Shown: positions 63,388 to 64,000 of the stretch, piece by piece | How the letters are laid out: every line of letters begins with the position of its first letter | Position numbering within the stretch: position 1 is the first letter of the stretch | NCBI RefSeq assembly: GCF_012848175.1 | Contig: NZ_CP051651.1 | Span: forward strand, 2,728,001 to 2,792,000 | DNA from: Xanthomonas campestris pv. badrii | GTDB taxonomy: Bacteria > Pseudomonadota > Gammaproteobacteria > Xanthomonadales > Xanthomonadaceae | Reading direction: 5' to 3' | DNA: 64,000 bases | Translations under genes and position numbers: made by a program | Notes under the pieces: model-generated | Databases searched by the model: none | Told to the model about the DNA's origin: nothing | The model's input: only the letters and a program-made list of their open reading frames with translations

Positions 63388-64000
63388 TTACTTGGCCTTG
63401 CCCTGGTTGGCCACTGCCTCGGCCGCGCGCTTGGCCGCTTCCGGATCGCCCAGATAGCGGTAGCTGCGCACCTGCAGGCTGTCGTCGAGTTCGAACAACA
63501 GCGGGATGCCGGTGGGAATGTTGAGCTCCAGGATCTGCTCGTTGGAGACGTCATTGAGGTACTTGTACAGCGCGCGCAACGAATTGCCGTGCGCGGTCAC
63601 CAGCACGGTCTGGCCGGCCTTCAGTTGCGGCGCAATCGCGTCGTGCCAGTACGGCAGCACGCGCACCAGCGTGGTGGCCAGCGACTCGGTGCCCGGCAAT
63701 GCATTGCGGTCCAGGGTGGCGTAGCGGCGGTCGTGACACGGGTGGCCCGGGTCGTTGACGTCCATCGCCGGCGGCGGGATGTCGTAGGAGCGGCGCCAGA
63801 TCTTGACCTGCTCCTCGCCGTGCTTGGCCGCAGTCTCGGCCTTGTCCAGGCCCTGCAGCCCGCCGTAATGGCGCTCGTTGAGGCGCCAGCTCTTGGACAC
63901 CGGCAGCCAGTCCTGGTCGAGTTCCTTCAACGCGCCCTGCAGCGTGTGGATGGCGCGCTTGAGTACCGAGGTGTGGGCGACATCGAACTGCAGCCCTTCG
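63388..64000 (-). CDS. gpmA: 2,3-bisphosphoglycerate-dependent phosphoglycerate mutase, 5' end outside window
   Basis: The C-terminal 203 or so residues of GpmA, which interconverts 3- and 2-phosphoglycerate in glycolysis. Visible are the second catalytic His ([15 protein letters not shown]), [14 protein letters not shown], and the Glu in [13 protein letters not shown]. Reading runs off the window edge at 64000 ([20 protein letters not shown], where the phosphohistidine RHG motif would be about 30 residues further). Its C-terminal end is complete at 63388. Confidence 0.95.
   Translation of the reverse strand, partial: EGLQFDVAHTSVLKRAIHTLQGALKELDQDWLPVSKSWRLNERHYGGLQGLDKAETAAKHGEEQVKIWRRSYDIPPPAMDVNDPGHPCHDRRYATLDRNALPGTESLATTLVRVLPYWHDAIAPQLKAGQTVLVTAHGNSLRALYKYLNDVSNEQILELNIPTGIPLLFELDDSLQVRSYRYLGDPEAAKRAAEAVANQGKAK

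Overview
The window is a GC-rich chromosomal segment whose gene content points to Xanthomonas (Xanthomonadaceae). Clues are an Xac-type lipoprotein NPP phosphodiesterase, two TonB-dependent receptors, creBCD, ubiM, a THX-like ribosomal protein with an Ala/Lys tail, a candidate type III effector and a che operon behind a sigma-28-like promoter. Species cannot be fixed from sequence reading alone. I saw no tRNA, rRNA, CRISPR array or intact insertion sequence.

Layout. 1-12.4 kb: deaD, a truncated ECF-like sigma factor, an S4 RNA-binding protein, ubiM under a perfect FNR/Anr-type dyad, small envelope proteins, a ClpP-fold lipoprotein, the alkA-type/ogt DNA-alkylation repair pair, NPP and a ClC transporter. 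12.6-18.6 kb: THX; a MerC-like protein and a ZnuD-type receptor diverging from an intergenic region with two Zur-box-like sites; then a second TonB receptor. 19.4-24.6 kb: two tandem kexin-like S8 proteases, the first followed at once by a small secreted protein resembling the external chaperone (ORF2) of Aeromonas ASP protease, then a decayed third protease copy joined to the tail of a LysR gene. 25-31.6 kb: AraC regulator, zur, gltX, a DUF3616 protein, a nitrilase-family amidase, a GNAT enzyme and an unknown protein. 31.5-35.4 kb: creD, creC and creB, with a cre-tag-like motif before creD and a peptidase relic between creC and creD. 35.5-42.9 kb: rlmJ, a second GNAT enzyme, a candidate type III effector with a Cys-His-Asp triad, and mfd.

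43.1-49.8 kb is the most unusual region. It holds a polymorphic-toxin-like locus: a 1335-residue protein with an N-terminal AHH-type nuclease motif and a poly-glycine end, an Imm11 (DUF1629) immunity-like gene, a truncated second copy of the toxin's central region, and a coiled-coil membrane protein. It lies between mfd and a diverged second copy of the mfd 3' end, which suggests the block entered by recombination at mfd. From 50.2 to 58.6 kb is a chemotaxis operon (STAS, cheA, poly-HAMP MCP, cheW, REC-EAL phosphodiesterase, cheR, cheB). The window ends with a phospholipase D-family protein, an M13 metallopeptidase, a small membrane protein and the 3' part of gpmA.

Functional links: Zur (26.3-26.8 kb) is the likely regulator of the merC-like/znuD pair. 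CreB probably controls creD. The REC-EAL protein joins chemotaxis to cyclic-di-GMP turnover. The S8 protease and its neighbour probably form a secretion/folding pair.
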